A stretch of DNA of 64,000 nt from Neolewinella litorea (GCF_004803465.1 NZ_SRSF01000008.1:1-64000), one strand, 5' to 3'; counted from the stretch's first letter, positions 43,372-52,647 are shown. Notes: a model not told the origin generated them from the letters alone. Numbers and translations are program-made.

Positions 43372-43455
43372 GTAAATACTCACTCAAAACATGTTAACCC
43401 GGGGCCCGCGCGCCCGTTACCGGTGCATACCGGGCCATCTCTTTACCGTTGCAGG
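43372..43455 (-). ncRNA. Candidate small RNA or attenuator leader between a promoter and two terminators
   Basis: About 85 bases, very GC-rich in the centre, between the -7 box at 43461-43468 and the first terminator. It contains a possible 14-codon frame (ATG at 43438, MARYAPVTGARAPG) without a run of one amino acid. GGCCCGG and GGGCCCCGGG segments allow alternative stems. It is not a known RNA family that I recognise; SRP RNA, tmRNA and the common riboswitch signatures are not present. Confidence 0.5.
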
Positions 43456-43460
43456 CACCA

Positions 43461-43491
43461 CAAAAATACGACATTTCAACGCTTTTAGCAA
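43461..43491 (-). promoter_or_regulatory. Promoter TTG-N20-TATTTTTG, minus strand
   Basis: TTG at 43491-43489 and TATTTTTG at 43468-43461 match the Bacteroidota consensus and spacing. It points toward the candidate leader and its terminators. Confidence 0.7.
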
Positions 43492-43570
43492 GCAAAAAGA
43501 TTAGATAATACCATTTACGGCCCTAAAATAATCAATTTGATTACACATATTTCCCCAATGTCAGCCGCTT

Positions 43571-43578
43571 TACCTTTG
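43571..43578 (+). promoter_or_regulatory. -7 box TACCTTTG at the SDR gene
   Basis: An exact TAnnTTTG match, five bases before the ATG at 43584. The transcript would be nearly leaderless. Confidence 0.6.
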
Positions 43579-43583
43579 GCGGT

Positions 43584-44390
43584 ATGCCTACTCCTGAATC
43601 CGCTCCCGTGTCGCGCGCTCCGGTAGCCCTGCTCGGTGCGGGGTGGCTTGGACTTGCTCTCGCGCGGGATTTATCTAACGATTATCCCGTAAGGGCCAGT
43701 TACCGGCGGGAAGCCGGCCGACGGGCGGTCCAGGAAGCCGGTGCCGAGCCCTACCTGCTCGATCTGCCTGAGCTCGCCGCCCCCCTGCAGGCCTTTCTCG
43801 CCGGTGCCCGCGCGCTCATCATTACCCTGCCCCCGGGCGGGCGGGCCCACCAGGAGAGGACTACGGAACAGTACCTGGCGGCGCTGGAACCCCTGCACGA
43901 TTTTCTCCACCGCGACCTCCACGTAATCTATACGAGCAGCACCGGCGTCTACGGCGGTTCTGCAACCGGCCGGGTGACCGAGGATACTCCCGTAGCACCC
44001 GATACCCATTCGGGCCGTGCCGTGGTGGCGGCCGAAGGCTGGCTGACCGAGCACTGCCCTACCCTGACCGTACTTCGGCTCGGGGGTTTGTATGGTCCGG
44101 GACGCGATCCCGTCAACTTTTTTAGCAAGCGGGAAGCCATACCGCAGGGTGATGCACCGGTGAATATGCTGCCGCAGCACCAGGCCGTGGGTGCCGTGCG
44201 TTTTATACTCGAAACCGGGTCAACCGGAACCTTCAACGTCTGCGGCGCGGACCACCCCCCGAAAAGGGAATTTTACGGTAATTTGTATAGCGCCGCCGGA
44301 CAAACGCCCAAGCCCTTCCTACCCGGCGGGGCCGACGGCAAACGCATCGATTCATCCAAACTCCGCCAACTTGGCTGGCCCCGTTCATGA
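43584..44390 (+). CDS. NAD(P)-binding SDR-family protein (YeeZ-like)
   Basis: A 268-residue cytosolic protein. LLGAGWLGLALARDL (17-31) is the dinucleotide-binding loop. VIYTSSTGVYGGS has the Ser and Tyr expected in extended short-chain dehydrogenases, and LRLGGLYGPGRDP the usual late motif. E. coli YeeZ and similar proteins are poorly characterised epimerase-like enzymes. Its stop overlaps the ATG of the thioredoxin gene by four bases (ATGA). Confidence 0.83.
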   Translation: MPTPESAPVSRAPVALLGAGWLGLALARDLSNDYPVRASYRREAGRRAVQEAGAEPYLLDLPELAAPLQAFLAGARALIITLPPGGRAHQERTTEQYLAALEPLHDFLHRDLHVIYTSSTGVYGGSATGRVTEDTPVAPDTHSGRAVVAAEGWLTEHCPTLTVLRLGGLYGPGRDPVNFFSKREAIPQGDAPVNMLPQHQAVGAVRFILETGSTGTFNVCGADHPPKREFYGNLYSAAGQTPKPFLPGGADGKRIDSSKLRQLGWPRS

Positions 44391-45538
44391 AGTACCTGAT
44401 CCTCCTCACTTTCCTCTCGCTTACCCTCTCCGCCCAGGAAGGGGAAGGTATCGTCTTCGTCGAAAAGCCCTTTGAGGAACTGCTGGCCCAGGCCCGGGCG
44501 GAGGACAAGCTCATCTTCATCGATGCCTACACCACCTGGTGCGGCCCCTGCAAGATGATGACCGCCAAGGTGTTTCCCGATCCGCGCGTGGGGGAGGTGT
44601 ACAACGAACGCTTCATCAACGCCAAGTTCAATATGGAAGCGGGCGAAGGAATCGGGCTGGCCCAGCGGTATGCCGTGGTAGCCTACCCTACCTACCTGTT
44701 CGTCAACGGTGAGGGAGAGCTCGTCCACAAGGGCCTAGGCTATATCCCCGTGCCCGCCCTCCTCGAGCTGGCCGACGTGGCCGTATCCGACATCAGCCTC
44801 GGCGCGCTCGAGCACCGGTACCGGACGGGCGAGCGCGACCCGGCCTTCATCGGCACCTACGCCCAGGCCCTGGCCGCCAGCAACGAGGAAGCGAAGGCCG
44901 ACCGACTGGTGGGTGACTATCTGGCCACGCAAGACGATTGGTCGAAGCCGGCCAACCTCCGCCTGCTCCTCACCAGTCCCGGCCAACTCGGTGAGAAGCG
45001 CATGAACTACTTGATCGAGAACGCCAACCTCGTTGAAACGGCGCTGGGCAAAGGTTCCGTGGTGCAGACCGTGCAGCGGGCCATCGTCAATGCCTACCAC
45101 CGCCAGAACCGCAAGCGGAGCCTCGTACCCCCCGCAGAAATTGCTTCCTTCTACGCCGAAAACGCCGGCCAGCTCTCCGATCAGTTGCTGTCGGGTTACG
45201 AATTGATCTACTACGAGCGGGAGGGAAATATGGACAAGTATCTGCCACTTGCCATGAAGCACTATTCCAGCTATCCGAGCGAGGATTACACCGAACTTAA
45301 CGGCCTCGCCTGGACTTTCTTTGAGCAGAGTGACGATCCCGAGCAATTGGCCCGGGCGATCGAATGGGCGGAAAAATCCGTAGCCCTGAGGGCGTACTAC
45401 CCGAACCTGGATACCCTGGCCTGGCTGTACTACAAGACCGGCCAGCAGGAAAAGGCAGAGGCTACCGCTACCCGCGCCATCGAGCACGCCAAGGCCGATT
45501 CCCTGGATTACACCGCCACCCTGAAAATATTTCAATAG
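44387..45538 (+). CDS. Exported thioredoxin-fold protein with a TPR-like C-terminus
   Basis: 383 residues with a signal peptide (MKYLILLTFLSLTLSAQ). The thioredoxin domain (about 25-130) has the active site WCGPC at 51-55 and a cis-Pro loop (VVAYPTYLFV). The C-terminal 250 residues are helical with TPR-like pairs (LNGLAWTFFEQSDDPEQLARAIEWAEKSVAL, LDTLAWLYYKTGQQEKAEATATRAIE). It acts in the periplasm, perhaps as a disulfide reductase that holds protein partners. Coupled to the SDR gene by a four-base overlap. Confidence 0.87.
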   Translation: MKYLILLTFLSLTLSAQEGEGIVFVEKPFEELLAQARAEDKLIFIDAYTTWCGPCKMMTAKVFPDPRVGEVYNERFINAKFNMEAGEGIGLAQRYAVVAYPTYLFVNGEGELVHKGLGYIPVPALLELADVAVSDISLGALEHRYRTGERDPAFIGTYAQALAASNEEAKADRLVGDYLATQDDWSKPANLRLLLTSPGQLGEKRMNYLIENANLVETALGKGSVVQTVQRAIVNAYHRQNRKRSLVPPAEIASFYAENAGQLSDQLLSGYELIYYEREGNMDKYLPLAMKHYSSYPSEDYTELNGLAWTFFEQSDDPEQLARAIEWAEKSVALRAYYPNLDTLAWLYYKTGQQEKAEATATRAIEHAKADSLDYTATLKIFQ

Positions 45539-45601
45539 TTTCCGGTGGAGCCGGGGTTTGTCTAATCCCCCTGACTTGCCGGCTACTGCAAACTTACACC
45601 G

Positions 45602-46834
45602 ATGCGCTACGCCTTACTGCTCTTATTAATTTGCTCAACGCTGCGCGCCCAGGATGCCATTGACAGCTCCGGACACATCATCACCTGCTTCACCCGCGAC
45701 ACCGCCTTTGGTGCTTTTCAGCCCCCGCGCGCGGAACTTCTCGACGGCACCGCCGAGATCACGACTACCTTCAACCTGGTCTTTACCGACAGCGTGCCGG
45801 AAGCGGCCCGCCGCAGCATGCAGTTCGCCGCCGACATCTGGGGCAGCTACCTGCAGTCGGACGTGCCCATCCGGGTAGAGGTCGACTGGCGCGACGAGAA
45901 GGATGACCGCCTGCTGGCCAGTGCCGGCCCGAGCACCATTTACCGGTCGTTCGAAGGCGCGGTGGACCCCGACGTATGGTACCCCGTGGCCTTGGCGGAA
46001 GCAATCGTGGGTGAAGACCTGAACGAAACCAACGAGCCCGACATCAACGTGGTGGTCAACAGCACCGCCAACTGGAACTTCAGCACCGACGGCCGCGTAC
46101 CTCGCAACCGCATCGACCTGTCGACCGTCTTCCTGCACGAACTCGGCCACGGACTGGGCTTTCTGAGCAGCATCGACAGCACCAGCGATACCAGTGTGAG
46201 CATCGGCTTCAACAACCGCTTCATCATTTACGACCTCTTCCTGGAAACGCCCCCGGGCCGTTCCCTGGTGGACGCAACCCAGTTCCCCAGTCCCTCACCG
46301 GAACTCCTTGCCGCCGTGATCGAACGGCTCGATTTCGTCGGCGACAGCGCGGTAGCCAAAAATAACGGGAAGCTGGTGCCCCTCTTCGCGCCGGAAACCT
46401 TCGACGTCGGCAGCAGCGTGAGCCACCTCGACGAGACCGTCTACCGCGCCGGGCGGCCCAACGCCCTGATGACGCCCTCACTGGCGGCGGGGGAAGCCGT
46501 ACACGACCCCGGCCCGGTTACCCTGGGCATCCTTTTCGACCTAGGCTGGCCCCTGCGGTTCGACCTGAGCACCGCTGTACCGGAGATCGTCGCTGGCCGC
46601 CTCGGTATCTACCCCAACCCAGCCACTGATGTAGTAGTACTGTCGCTGGAGGAAGTACTGAGCCCTACGGTTGCCATCCTCTACGGAGCTGACGGGCGCG
46701 AGGTACGACGGCAGAACATCAGCGGACAGTTCGGGCAGGCGCGCGTTGCGGTCGATAACCTGCCCCCCGGCCTCTATACCCTCTTCGTACCCGACGGGGC
46801 CCGCGCCTTCAGCGGCCGCGTCATGGTTCGCTAA
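45602..46834 (+). CDS. Secreted zinc metalloprotease with a T9SS sorting domain
   Basis: 410 residues with a signal peptide (about 1-16). The zinc motif is HELGHGLGF (His179, Glu180, His183), so a metzincin-like or gluzincin-like protease is probable. The third ligand is not clear. The last 80 residues (LGIYPNPATDVVVLSLEE ... LPPGLYTLFV) are a type A sorting domain for the type IX secretion system, so the enzyme is secreted or placed on the cell surface. Similar proteins are annotated as exported peptidases of unknown target. Confidence 0.85.
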   Translation: MRYALLLLLICSTLRAQDAIDSSGHIITCFTRDTAFGAFQPPRAELLDGTAEITTTFNLVFTDSVPEAARRSMQFAADIWGSYLQSDVPIRVEVDWRDEKDDRLLASAGPSTIYRSFEGAVDPDVWYPVALAEAIVGEDLNETNEPDINVVVNSTANWNFSTDGRVPRNRIDLSTVFLHELGHGLGFLSSIDSTSDTSVSIGFNNRFIIYDLFLETPPGRSLVDATQFPSPSPELLAAVIERLDFVGDSAVAKNNGKLVPLFAPETFDVGSSVSHLDETVYRAGRPNALMTPSLAAGEAVHDPGPVTLGILFDLGWPLRFDLSTAVPEIVAGRLGIYPNPATDVVVLSLEEVLSPTVAILYGADGREVRRQNISGQFGQARVAVDNLPPGLYTLFVPDGARAFSGRVMVR

Positions 46835-46839
46835 AGAAC

Positions 46840-46873
46840 AGCGGCCCCGCTCCCTTCCGGGAGCGGGGCCGCT
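46840..46873. terminator. Shared terminator between the protease gene and rny
   Basis: A perfect 15-bp stem (AGCGGCCCCGCTCCC and complement, loop TTCC) in the gap of two convergent genes. It has no long T run, but its position suits a bidirectional terminator. Confidence 0.78.
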
Positions 46874-46900
46874 TTGCAATTACCCACTGGCTGATGAGGT

Positions 46901-48571
46901 TTACCGTGCGTAGGCCACCGAGCGGGTTTCCCGGATGACCATTACTTTGATCTGACCGGGGTACTGCATCGTTTCCTGGATCTCCTGGCTGATCTTGAAG
47001 CTCAGTTCGTCCGCGTGCTGGTCGCTCACCTTGTCGGCTTCAACCATGACGCGCAGTTCGCGGCCGGCCTGCATGGCGAAGGCGGAGTTCACGCCCTCGT
47101 TCTTCTTGGCGATGTCTTCCAGTTCCTTGATCCGGTTGATATAACCTTCCAGGATCTCGCGGCGGGCACCCGGCCGGGCGCCGCTGATCGCGTCGCAGGC
47201 CTGTACGATGGGGGAGATGATGTTGTTCATCTCGATCTCGTCGTGGTGGGCACCGATGGCGTTGACCACGATGGGGTTCTCGTTGAGCTTTTCGGCCATC
47301 TGCATGCCGTAAAGGGCGTGGCTGAGTTCGCTGTCCTCGTCGGCGACCTTGCCGATGTCGTGGAGCAGGCCGGCCCGCTTGGCGAGTTTGACCTGTTTCT
47401 TGTTGAGGCCCATTTCGGCGGCCATTACGGCGCAGAGGTGAGCGGTTTCGACACTGTGCTTGAGCAGGTTCTGTCCGTAGCTGCTGCGGTACCGCATGCG
47501 GCCCACCATCCGGATCAGTTCGGCCGGCAGGCCGTGGATGTCGAGTTCGATTACCGTTTTCTGGCCGATCTCCTTGATGCCCTGGTCGAGCTCTTTGCGG
47601 GTCTTGTTGACCACTTCCTCAATGCGGGCGGGGTGGATGCGACCGTCGCTGACGAGTCGCTTCAACGAGAGCCGCGCCACCTCCCGCCGGATGGGGTCGA
47701 AACTGCTGATGACGATGGTCTCCGGCGTATCGTCGACGACCAGTTCGGCGCCGGTGGCCGCTTCGATGGCGCGGATATTGCGGCCTTCGCGGCCGATGAT
47801 TTGTCCCTTCACGCTGTCGTTGTCGAGACTGAATACCGAAACGGTATTCTCGATCGTCATCTCGGCGCACATGCGCTGGATGGTGTTGATCACCACCTTT
47901 CGGGCGTCCTTGGCGGCGTCTTCCTTGGCTTCGGCGAGCAGTTCGCGGCGCAGGCTCAGGGCGTCGTTCTCCGATTTGGCGCGTACGTCTTCCAGTAGCC
48001 GCTGCTTGGCTTCGGCCTGGCTCAGTCCGGCGATGCGTTCCAGTTCGGCGGAGAAGCGTTCGTGCTGCGACTCCAGTTCTTCCTGCTTTTCGCGGGTGCG
48101 TTCGATTTCCTGGTCGAGTTCCTGCTTGCGCGCTTCGATCTCTTCTTCGCGTTTCTTCAGGCCTTCCTTGGCCTTGAGTACCTCGTCGAGTTCGGATTTG
48201 AAGCCGGCGCGTTCCTCACGCATGGCGGCCTGCTCTTCCTTGAGGGCTTCGCGCTTTTCGCGGAGTTCGATGAGCTCCTCGGCCTTTTCCTGCTTGAATT
48301 CTTCCTTGTAGCGGGCAAATTTTTCCCGGCTTTCCGCAATCTTCTGCTTTTTGAAGGCTTCCTGTTTGTCGCGGTATTCGGCGAAGGTCTTTTCGGCCTT
48401 CAGTTCGGCGTCGGCCTGGATCTTTTCGGCCTTCAGTTTGGCATCGGCGAGGAGCTTCTCGGCTTCCAGCTGATGCGCCTTATCCTGTTCCTTGGCCTTA
48501 CCGCCAAAGATGAAGTAGGCGATCGCTACGCCTACGAGGAGCCCGATAACGAGCCCGATGATGATTTCCAT
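46901..48571 (-). CDS. rny: Ribonuclease Y
   Basis: A 556-residue membrane-anchored endoribonuclease that starts mRNA decay. It has one N-terminal helix (about 2-24), a long charged coiled coil (about 25-200), a KH domain (about 235-300; [19 protein letters not shown]) and an HD domain with HSVETAHLC and [12 protein letters not shown]. Length and layout match the family. The ATG at 48571 ([10 protein letters not shown]) is better than a TTG six bases upstream. It follows zapA on the same strand. Confidence 0.96.
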   Translation of the reverse strand: MEIIIGLVIGLLVGVAIAYFIFGGKAKEQDKAHQLEAEKLLADAKLKAEKIQADAELKAEKTFAEYRDKQEAFKKQKIAESREKFARYKEEFKQEKAEELIELREKREALKEEQAAMREERAGFKSELDEVLKAKEGLKKREEEIEARKQELDQEIERTREKQEELESQHERFSAELERIAGLSQAEAKQRLLEDVRAKSENDALSLRRELLAEAKEDAAKDARKVVINTIQRMCAEMTIENTVSVFSLDNDSVKGQIIGREGRNIRAIEAATGAELVVDDTPETIVISSFDPIRREVARLSLKRLVSDGRIHPARIEEVVNKTRKELDQGIKEIGQKTVIELDIHGLPAELIRMVGRMRYRSSYGQNLLKHSVETAHLCAVMAAEMGLNKKQVKLAKRAGLLHDIGKVADEDSELSHALYGMQMAEKLNENPIVVNAIGAHHDEIEMNNIISPIVQACDAISGARPGARREILEGYINRIKELEDIAKKNEGVNSAFAMQAGRELRVMVEADKVSDQHADELSFKISQEIQETMQYPGQIKVMVIRETRSVAYAR

Positions 48572-48601
48572 TGTCAAGTAAAGTTGTAAAGGTGAAACTC
48601 A

Positions 48602-48904
48602 CTAGAGCATCCCCTCAACTAAGTCATTCAGCTTCGCCAGGCGGTTGCTCAGCTCCGCGTCGCTGCCGTTGTCGGCTTGGTCGCGGGCACTGCGCAGCTC
48701 ACTGGCGTAGGTCAGCAAGGTCATGACCAGACAATCCTGCTTGTCCCGGTCGCGGTACTTGATCTGGAAGTCGTTGAATCGATCGTTGATCTCTTTGACG
48801 AGCGCGCGCAATCCTTCTTCCTCGTCGTCGGCGACGCGAATGGGATAGGGGCGGCCCGCGATGACCACGCTAATCGGTTTATTATCCTGGGCGGTATCTG
48901 CCAT
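48602..48904 (-). CDS. zapA: Cell-division protein ZapA
   Basis: A 100-residue protein that bundles FtsZ filaments. KPISVVIAGRPYPIRVADDEEEGLRALVKEINDR is the ZapA N-terminal domain and the rest a coiled coil. Gene order pheT, coiled-coil protein, zapA, rny is common in Bacteroidota. It ends 30 bases before rny and starts 3 bases behind the coiled-coil gene. Confidence 0.88.
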   Translation of the reverse strand: MADTAQDNKPISVVIAGRPYPIRVADDEEEGLRALVKEINDRFNDFQIKYRDRDKQDCLVMTLLTYASELRSARDQADNGSDAELSNRLAKLNDLVEGML

Positions 48905-48907
48905 GAC

Positions 48908-49201
48908 TTAGTTACGGTGAAGCCAGTCGAGGCAACGGTCGATCTCGCGGAGGCAAAACTGTATGGCCTCGCGTTGTTCGTCGTTGTTTTCGGCTGGTGC
49001 CTTCCCGGCAGCAATGGGCTGCTGGGTCTGCGCTAGCTTATCCTTCAGTGAGTTCACGACGCCGAGCTGGCGGTCGAGTTCCCGTTTCAGGTTTTCATTT
49101 TCGGCCTGCGTCGCCTCGTGTTGCACCCGTTGGCGCTCCATTTTGGCGGCGAGTTGCCGGAGTTTTATTTCAAGGCCGTCAAGTTGGGTTGCCGGTTTCA
49201 T
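48908..49201 (-). CDS. Small coiled-coil protein next to zapA
   Basis: 97 residues, almost all coiled coil (about 5-60: LEIKLRQLAAKMERQR, ENENLKRELDRQLGVVNSLKDKL), then a disordered stretch and a short C-terminal helix (AIQFCLREIDRCLDWLHRN). It is not in a named family I can confirm. Its place, only 3 bases before zapA, and its ZapB-like size and form suggest a partner of ZapA at the division ring. This is inference. Confidence 0.68.
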   Translation of the reverse strand: MKPATQLDGLEIKLRQLAAKMERQRVQHEATQAENENLKRELDRQLGVVNSLKDKLAQTQQPIAAGKAPAENNDEQREAIQFCLREIDRCLDWLHRN

Positions 49202-49316
49202 AATCGTGTGGTGGATAGGTAGTTGAAGGACCTCGGTTGCACCACTGCCGGCAGACCGCCGGACGGGTGGGAACGCCCGGTCTCCTTCCGCTTGTGTTCC
49301 GGGGTAAAGTTATGAA

Positions 49317-51740
49317 TTAACGGCGAACCTCCGCACCCAGTTGCTTGGCCAGTACACCTTCCACGCTGCGCATCACTTTTTCGACTTCCTTGTCCGTGAG
49401 CGTTCGTGCGTCGCTTTCCAGCAGGAAGCTTACGGCGTAACTCTTCTTGCCCGCCCCCACCTGCTGCTCGTTGCGGTACACGTCGAACAGATTGGTATCG
49501 GTGATGAGTTTCTTGCCGGCCTTGCGCGCCAGACGGTCGATGTCGGCGTAGCTCACCTCGCGGTCCACGACCAGCGCGAGGTCGCGCCGTACGGTGGGAT
49601 ATTTGCCCGGCGTGGTCACCGGCTGCGGCTTGCGGGGCAGTACGCGCAGCAGGTTGTCCCAGTGAAAGTCGGCGAAGAATACCGGCGCCTTCACGGCGGC
49701 CTGTTCAAGCCGGGCACCCGCGACCGCGCCAAAGTCGACCAGCACGAGAGGGCCCTTGTGGTAACGCAGTCCGTAGCCGTAGCCGCTTTCCGGAGCGTCG
49801 TCCGTGCGGTAATTGTCGATACCCAGGCGCTGCAGGACGAGGTGCACGGCCGCCTTCAGGGTGTAGAACCCCGCGCGGGCGTCTTCGGTATCGTGCCACG
49901 ACTCGGGCTGCCGCCGCCCGGTCAGGGTAAGGGTCAGGTGATTGGTTTCCCGGTAGTCGCCGTCTTCCAACCGGTAGCTGCGCCCGAATTCGAAGAGGCG
50001 CAGGTCGCGCTGACTGAAGTTATGATTGTGGCGCACGGCCTCCAGCGCGCCGAAGAGCAGGTCGGGGCGCATGACGTCGAGGTGGACGTTGCTGGTGTTG
50101 TTGATGCGCACGAGGTCCTCACGCTCACCGTAGTGGCGGCTCTCGGCCAGGCTCAGGGCCATCATCTCGAGGTAGCCGTTGGCGGCCAGCAGGTCGCCGA
50201 TGAGCTCGCGCAGGGCGTTCGGGTCGGGCCGCGGGGCCACTACCATCGCGGTGGTGATGGTGGCCGGCTCCGGGATTTTGTTGAAGCCGTACACGCGGAG
50301 GATTTCCTCGATGACGTCGACTTCGCGGGTCACGTCAAATTTGTTGGTCGGCACGGCTACGGTAAATTGCTCGGCGTCGTCGGCTACGATCTCCATATCC
50401 ATGCTGCCCAGGATGTTCCGGATGGTCGATTCCCCCAGGTCTACCCCAATGAGTTCGTTGATGCGGCGGTAGCGTACGCTGACGCGCCGCGGCTCGATGG
50501 GTGCCGGGTACAGGTCGAGCAGGCGTCCGGCTACCCGCCCGCCGGCCAGGGATTCCAGCAGCAGGGCGGCGCGCTTGAGGGCGTAGACCACCACGTTGGG
50601 GTCGCTGCCCTTCTCGAAGATGCGGGCGGCGTCGGTCCGCAGGTTGTGGCGCATGCTGCTCCGGCGGGTAGTGCCGGGCTCGAAGTGGGCGGACTCCAGG
50701 AAGATGCGCGTGGTCGAATCGCTCACGCCGCTGCCCGCCCCGCCGAACACACCGGCAATGCAGAGGGGCCGCCCGTCCGCGTCGCAGATCATGAGGTCGT
50801 CGTCGGACAGCTTCCGGTCCGTTTCGTCCAGCGACTGGAAGACGGTGCCTTCCGGCAGATTTTGTACCACGATGCTTTCGCCGCTCACCTTGTCCAGGTC
50901 GAAGGCGTGCAGGGGCTGCCCCAGTTCGTGCAGTACGTAGTTCGTCACGTCCACCACGTTGTTGATGGGGCGTACACCGACGGCGTTGAGGCGCGCGCGC
51001 AGCCAGTCGGGACTGGGTTCCACTTTCAGGTTCTCGATGACGAGGCCGGCGTAGCGGGGGGCCTGGGCGGGATCTTTTACCCGGGCGGTGAACGCGGGTG
51101 CCGGGCCCTCGGTGAAGGCCGAAACGTCCGGTTTGTCCACCTTCACCTTGCGGCCTTCTTCTACGCTCAGGGCGGCGGCCAGGTCAAAGGCCACGCCGAG
51201 GTGGTTGGTAGCGTCGGAGCGGTTGGGCGTGAGGCCGATCTCGTAGACGTGGTCCGTCTCCAGTTCGAATACTTCCGCGGCCGGCGTGCCGGGTTCATAG
51301 GGGCGATCTAGCACCAGGATGCCGTCGTGGCTGGTGCCGAGCCCGAGCTCGTCTTCGGCGCAGATCATGCCCTCGCTGACCTCTCCGCGGATCTTTCCCT
51401 TCTTGATCGTGAGGGGGTCCCCTTCGGTGGGGTACAGGGTGGTGCCTACGGTGGCCACCAGCACGTGCTGGTCGGCGGCGACGTTGGGTGCACCGCAAAC
51501 GATGGAGACGGGTTCGTTTTGGCCTACGTCGACGCTGGTGAGCGACAGGCGGTCGGCACCGGGGTGTTTGCCGCAGGTGAGTACGCGGCCCACTACCACG
51601 CCTTCCAGGCCACCGGGGACCGATTCGACTTTTTCCATTCCCTCCACCTCCAGTCCGGTGCCGGTGAGTACCTCGGCAATACGTGCCGGGGGCAGGTCAA
51701 TGTCGAGGTATTCCTTGAGCCAGTTGAGCGATACTTTCAT
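49317..51740 (-). CDS. pheT: Phenylalanyl-tRNA synthetase beta subunit
   Basis: 807 residues. The N-terminal tRNA-binding (OB) domain has VGRVLTCGKHPGADRLSLTSVDVG, followed by the B3/B4 domain, B5 (RVSVRYRRINELIGVDL) and the C-terminal ferredoxin-like anticodon-binding domain (PRKPQPVTTPGKYPTVRRDLALVVDREV). It pairs with PheS, whose gene is not in this window. The ATG at 51740 (MKVSLNWLKEYLDIDL) is right; the frame extends nine bases upstream from a TTG. TACCTTTG at 51747-51754 leaves almost no leader. Confidence 0.96.
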   Translation of the reverse strand: MKVSLNWLKEYLDIDLPPARIAEVLTGTGLEVEGMEKVESVPGGLEGVVVGRVLTCGKHPGADRLSLTSVDVGQNEPVSIVCGAPNVAADQHVLVATVGTTLYPTEGDPLTIKKGKIRGEVSEGMICAEDELGLGTSHDGILVLDRPYEPGTPAAEVFELETDHVYEIGLTPNRSDATNHLGVAFDLAAALSVEEGRKVKVDKPDVSAFTEGPAPAFTARVKDPAQAPRYAGLVIENLKVEPSPDWLRARLNAVGVRPINNVVDVTNYVLHELGQPLHAFDLDKVSGESIVVQNLPEGTVFQSLDETDRKLSDDDLMICDADGRPLCIAGVFGGAGSGVSDSTTRIFLESAHFEPGTTRRSSMRHNLRTDAARIFEKGSDPNVVVYALKRAALLLESLAGGRVAGRLLDLYPAPIEPRRVSVRYRRINELIGVDLGESTIRNILGSMDMEIVADDAEQFTVAVPTNKFDVTREVDVIEEILRVYGFNKIPEPATITTAMVVAPRPDPNALRELIGDLLAANGYLEMMALSLAESRHYGEREDLVRINNTSNVHLDVMRPDLLFGALEAVRHNHNFSQRDLRLFEFGRSYRLEDGDYRETNHLTLTLTGRRQPESWHDTEDARAGFYTLKAAVHLVLQRLGIDNYRTDDAPESGYGYGLRYHKGPLVLVDFGAVAGARLEQAAVKAPVFFADFHWDNLLRVLPRKPQPVTTPGKYPTVRRDLALVVDREVSYADIDRLARKAGKKLITDTNLFDVYRNEQQVGAGKKSYAVSFLLESDARTLTDKEVEKVMRSVEGVLAKQLGAEVRR

Positions 51741-51746
51741 AGCGCG

Positions 51747-51754
51747 CAAAGGTA
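51747..51754 (-). promoter_or_regulatory. -7 box TACCTTTG six bases before pheT
   Basis: Exact TAnnTTTG on the minus strand ending at 51747, while the ATG begins at 51740. The transcript would be leaderless or have a leader of only a base or two. Confidence 0.6.
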
Positions 51755-51882
51755 GGCAAGTAATTAAATGTTAAACTCCAAACCCACGCCCCCCAATGGC
51801 CTCGTACCCATTAATATTGTTTTCCGCCTAACCTTGTCGGCCCTTCACCGTTCGTACTTCTAGATTGATCACCCTGCCCGGA

Positions 51883-52647
51883 ATGAAATTTATCTTTTTC
51901 CTGCTTACCCTCCTCACCTGCTGGCCACTGACGGCCCAGTATGCGAGCGCGTTGCGGGTGGAGCCGGCGCAGGTCAGCAAGCAGATCGTGGTGGACAATC
52001 TCGACGAAGACTTTGAGGACATCACCTCCGTGGTGGTCACCAACAACAGCGGCCGCACGTTGCAACTCATGCGTGAAACGGTCAGCCGCCCGCGCCCCCG
52101 GGCCTGGTCGTACCGGGCGCTCGACCGCGTAAGCCGGGCGGCACCCTACGTCCTTACCGAAACCGAGCAGCAAAACGGGCGCCACATCAGCCTGGGCCCC
52201 GGCCAATCGGCCACTTTCTACGTGATCATGCGCCCCGACGGGGTCACCGGCTCGGGCACTACGGAGTTGCGGTTTACGGATCTTACCCTGCCGGGTACGG
52301 TACTGGGTACGGCTTCCATTACGACTACGGTCACCCAGCAGGCGGCGGCTACGCCGCCGGCGCCACCCACCGCTACGGAATCGCGGCCCACACCCACGTC
52401 GGTGCGGCTCTACCCCAATCCGGCGGTGGATAAATTCTTCGTGGAGTCGCCCCGCGGCGTCCGCATCGGACGCGTCGAGGTGACCAACACCCTGGGGCGG
52501 CAGATCCGCTCCTTTACGGGTGAGGCGGGCACCGATGGCTACGACATCGAGAGTCTACCCGACGGGCTGTACTTGATCTCGATCTTCGACGATGGGGGCA
52601 AGAAACTCAAGACGCTCCGCTTGCTGCACCGGCAGTTCGGGGCCTAG
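51883..52647 (+). CDS. Exported protein with a T9SS type A sorting domain
   Basis: 254 residues with a signal peptide (MKFIFFLLTLLTCWPLTAQ). The N-terminal part (about 20-150) is strand-rich (VVVTNNSGRTLQLMRETVSRP, GPGQSATFYVIMRPDGVTGSG), like a small Ig-type domain. A Pro/Thr linker (AATPPAPPTATESRPTPTS) leads to a sorting domain (VRLYPNPAVDKFFVESPRG ... SLPDGLYLISIFDDGGKK). It should leave the cell through the type IX system. Function of the mature domain is unknown. Confidence 0.8.
   Translation: MKFIFFLLTLLTCWPLTAQYASALRVEPAQVSKQIVVDNLDEDFEDITSVVVTNNSGRTLQLMRETVSRPRPRAWSYRALDRVSRAAPYVLTETEQQNGRHISLGPGQSATFYVIMRPDGVTGSGTTELRFTDLTLPGTVLGTASITTTVTQQAAATPPAPPTATESRPTPTSVRLYPNPAVDKFFVESPRGVRIGRVEVTNTLGRQIRSFTGEAGTDGYDIESLPDGLYLISIFDDGGKKLKTLRLLHRQFGA

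Noticed and set aside
43394-43438. A 14-codon frame in the leader as a gene in its own right
   Set aside because: It has no Shine-Dalgarno site at a usable distance and no recognised family; it is mentioned only as part of the leader.
49202-49316. Possible 6S RNA in the gap near zapA
   Set aside because: In some genomes 6S RNA neighbours zapA, but the gap here lacks a long self-complementary duplex with a central bubble, and it lies between pheT and the coiled-coil gene.
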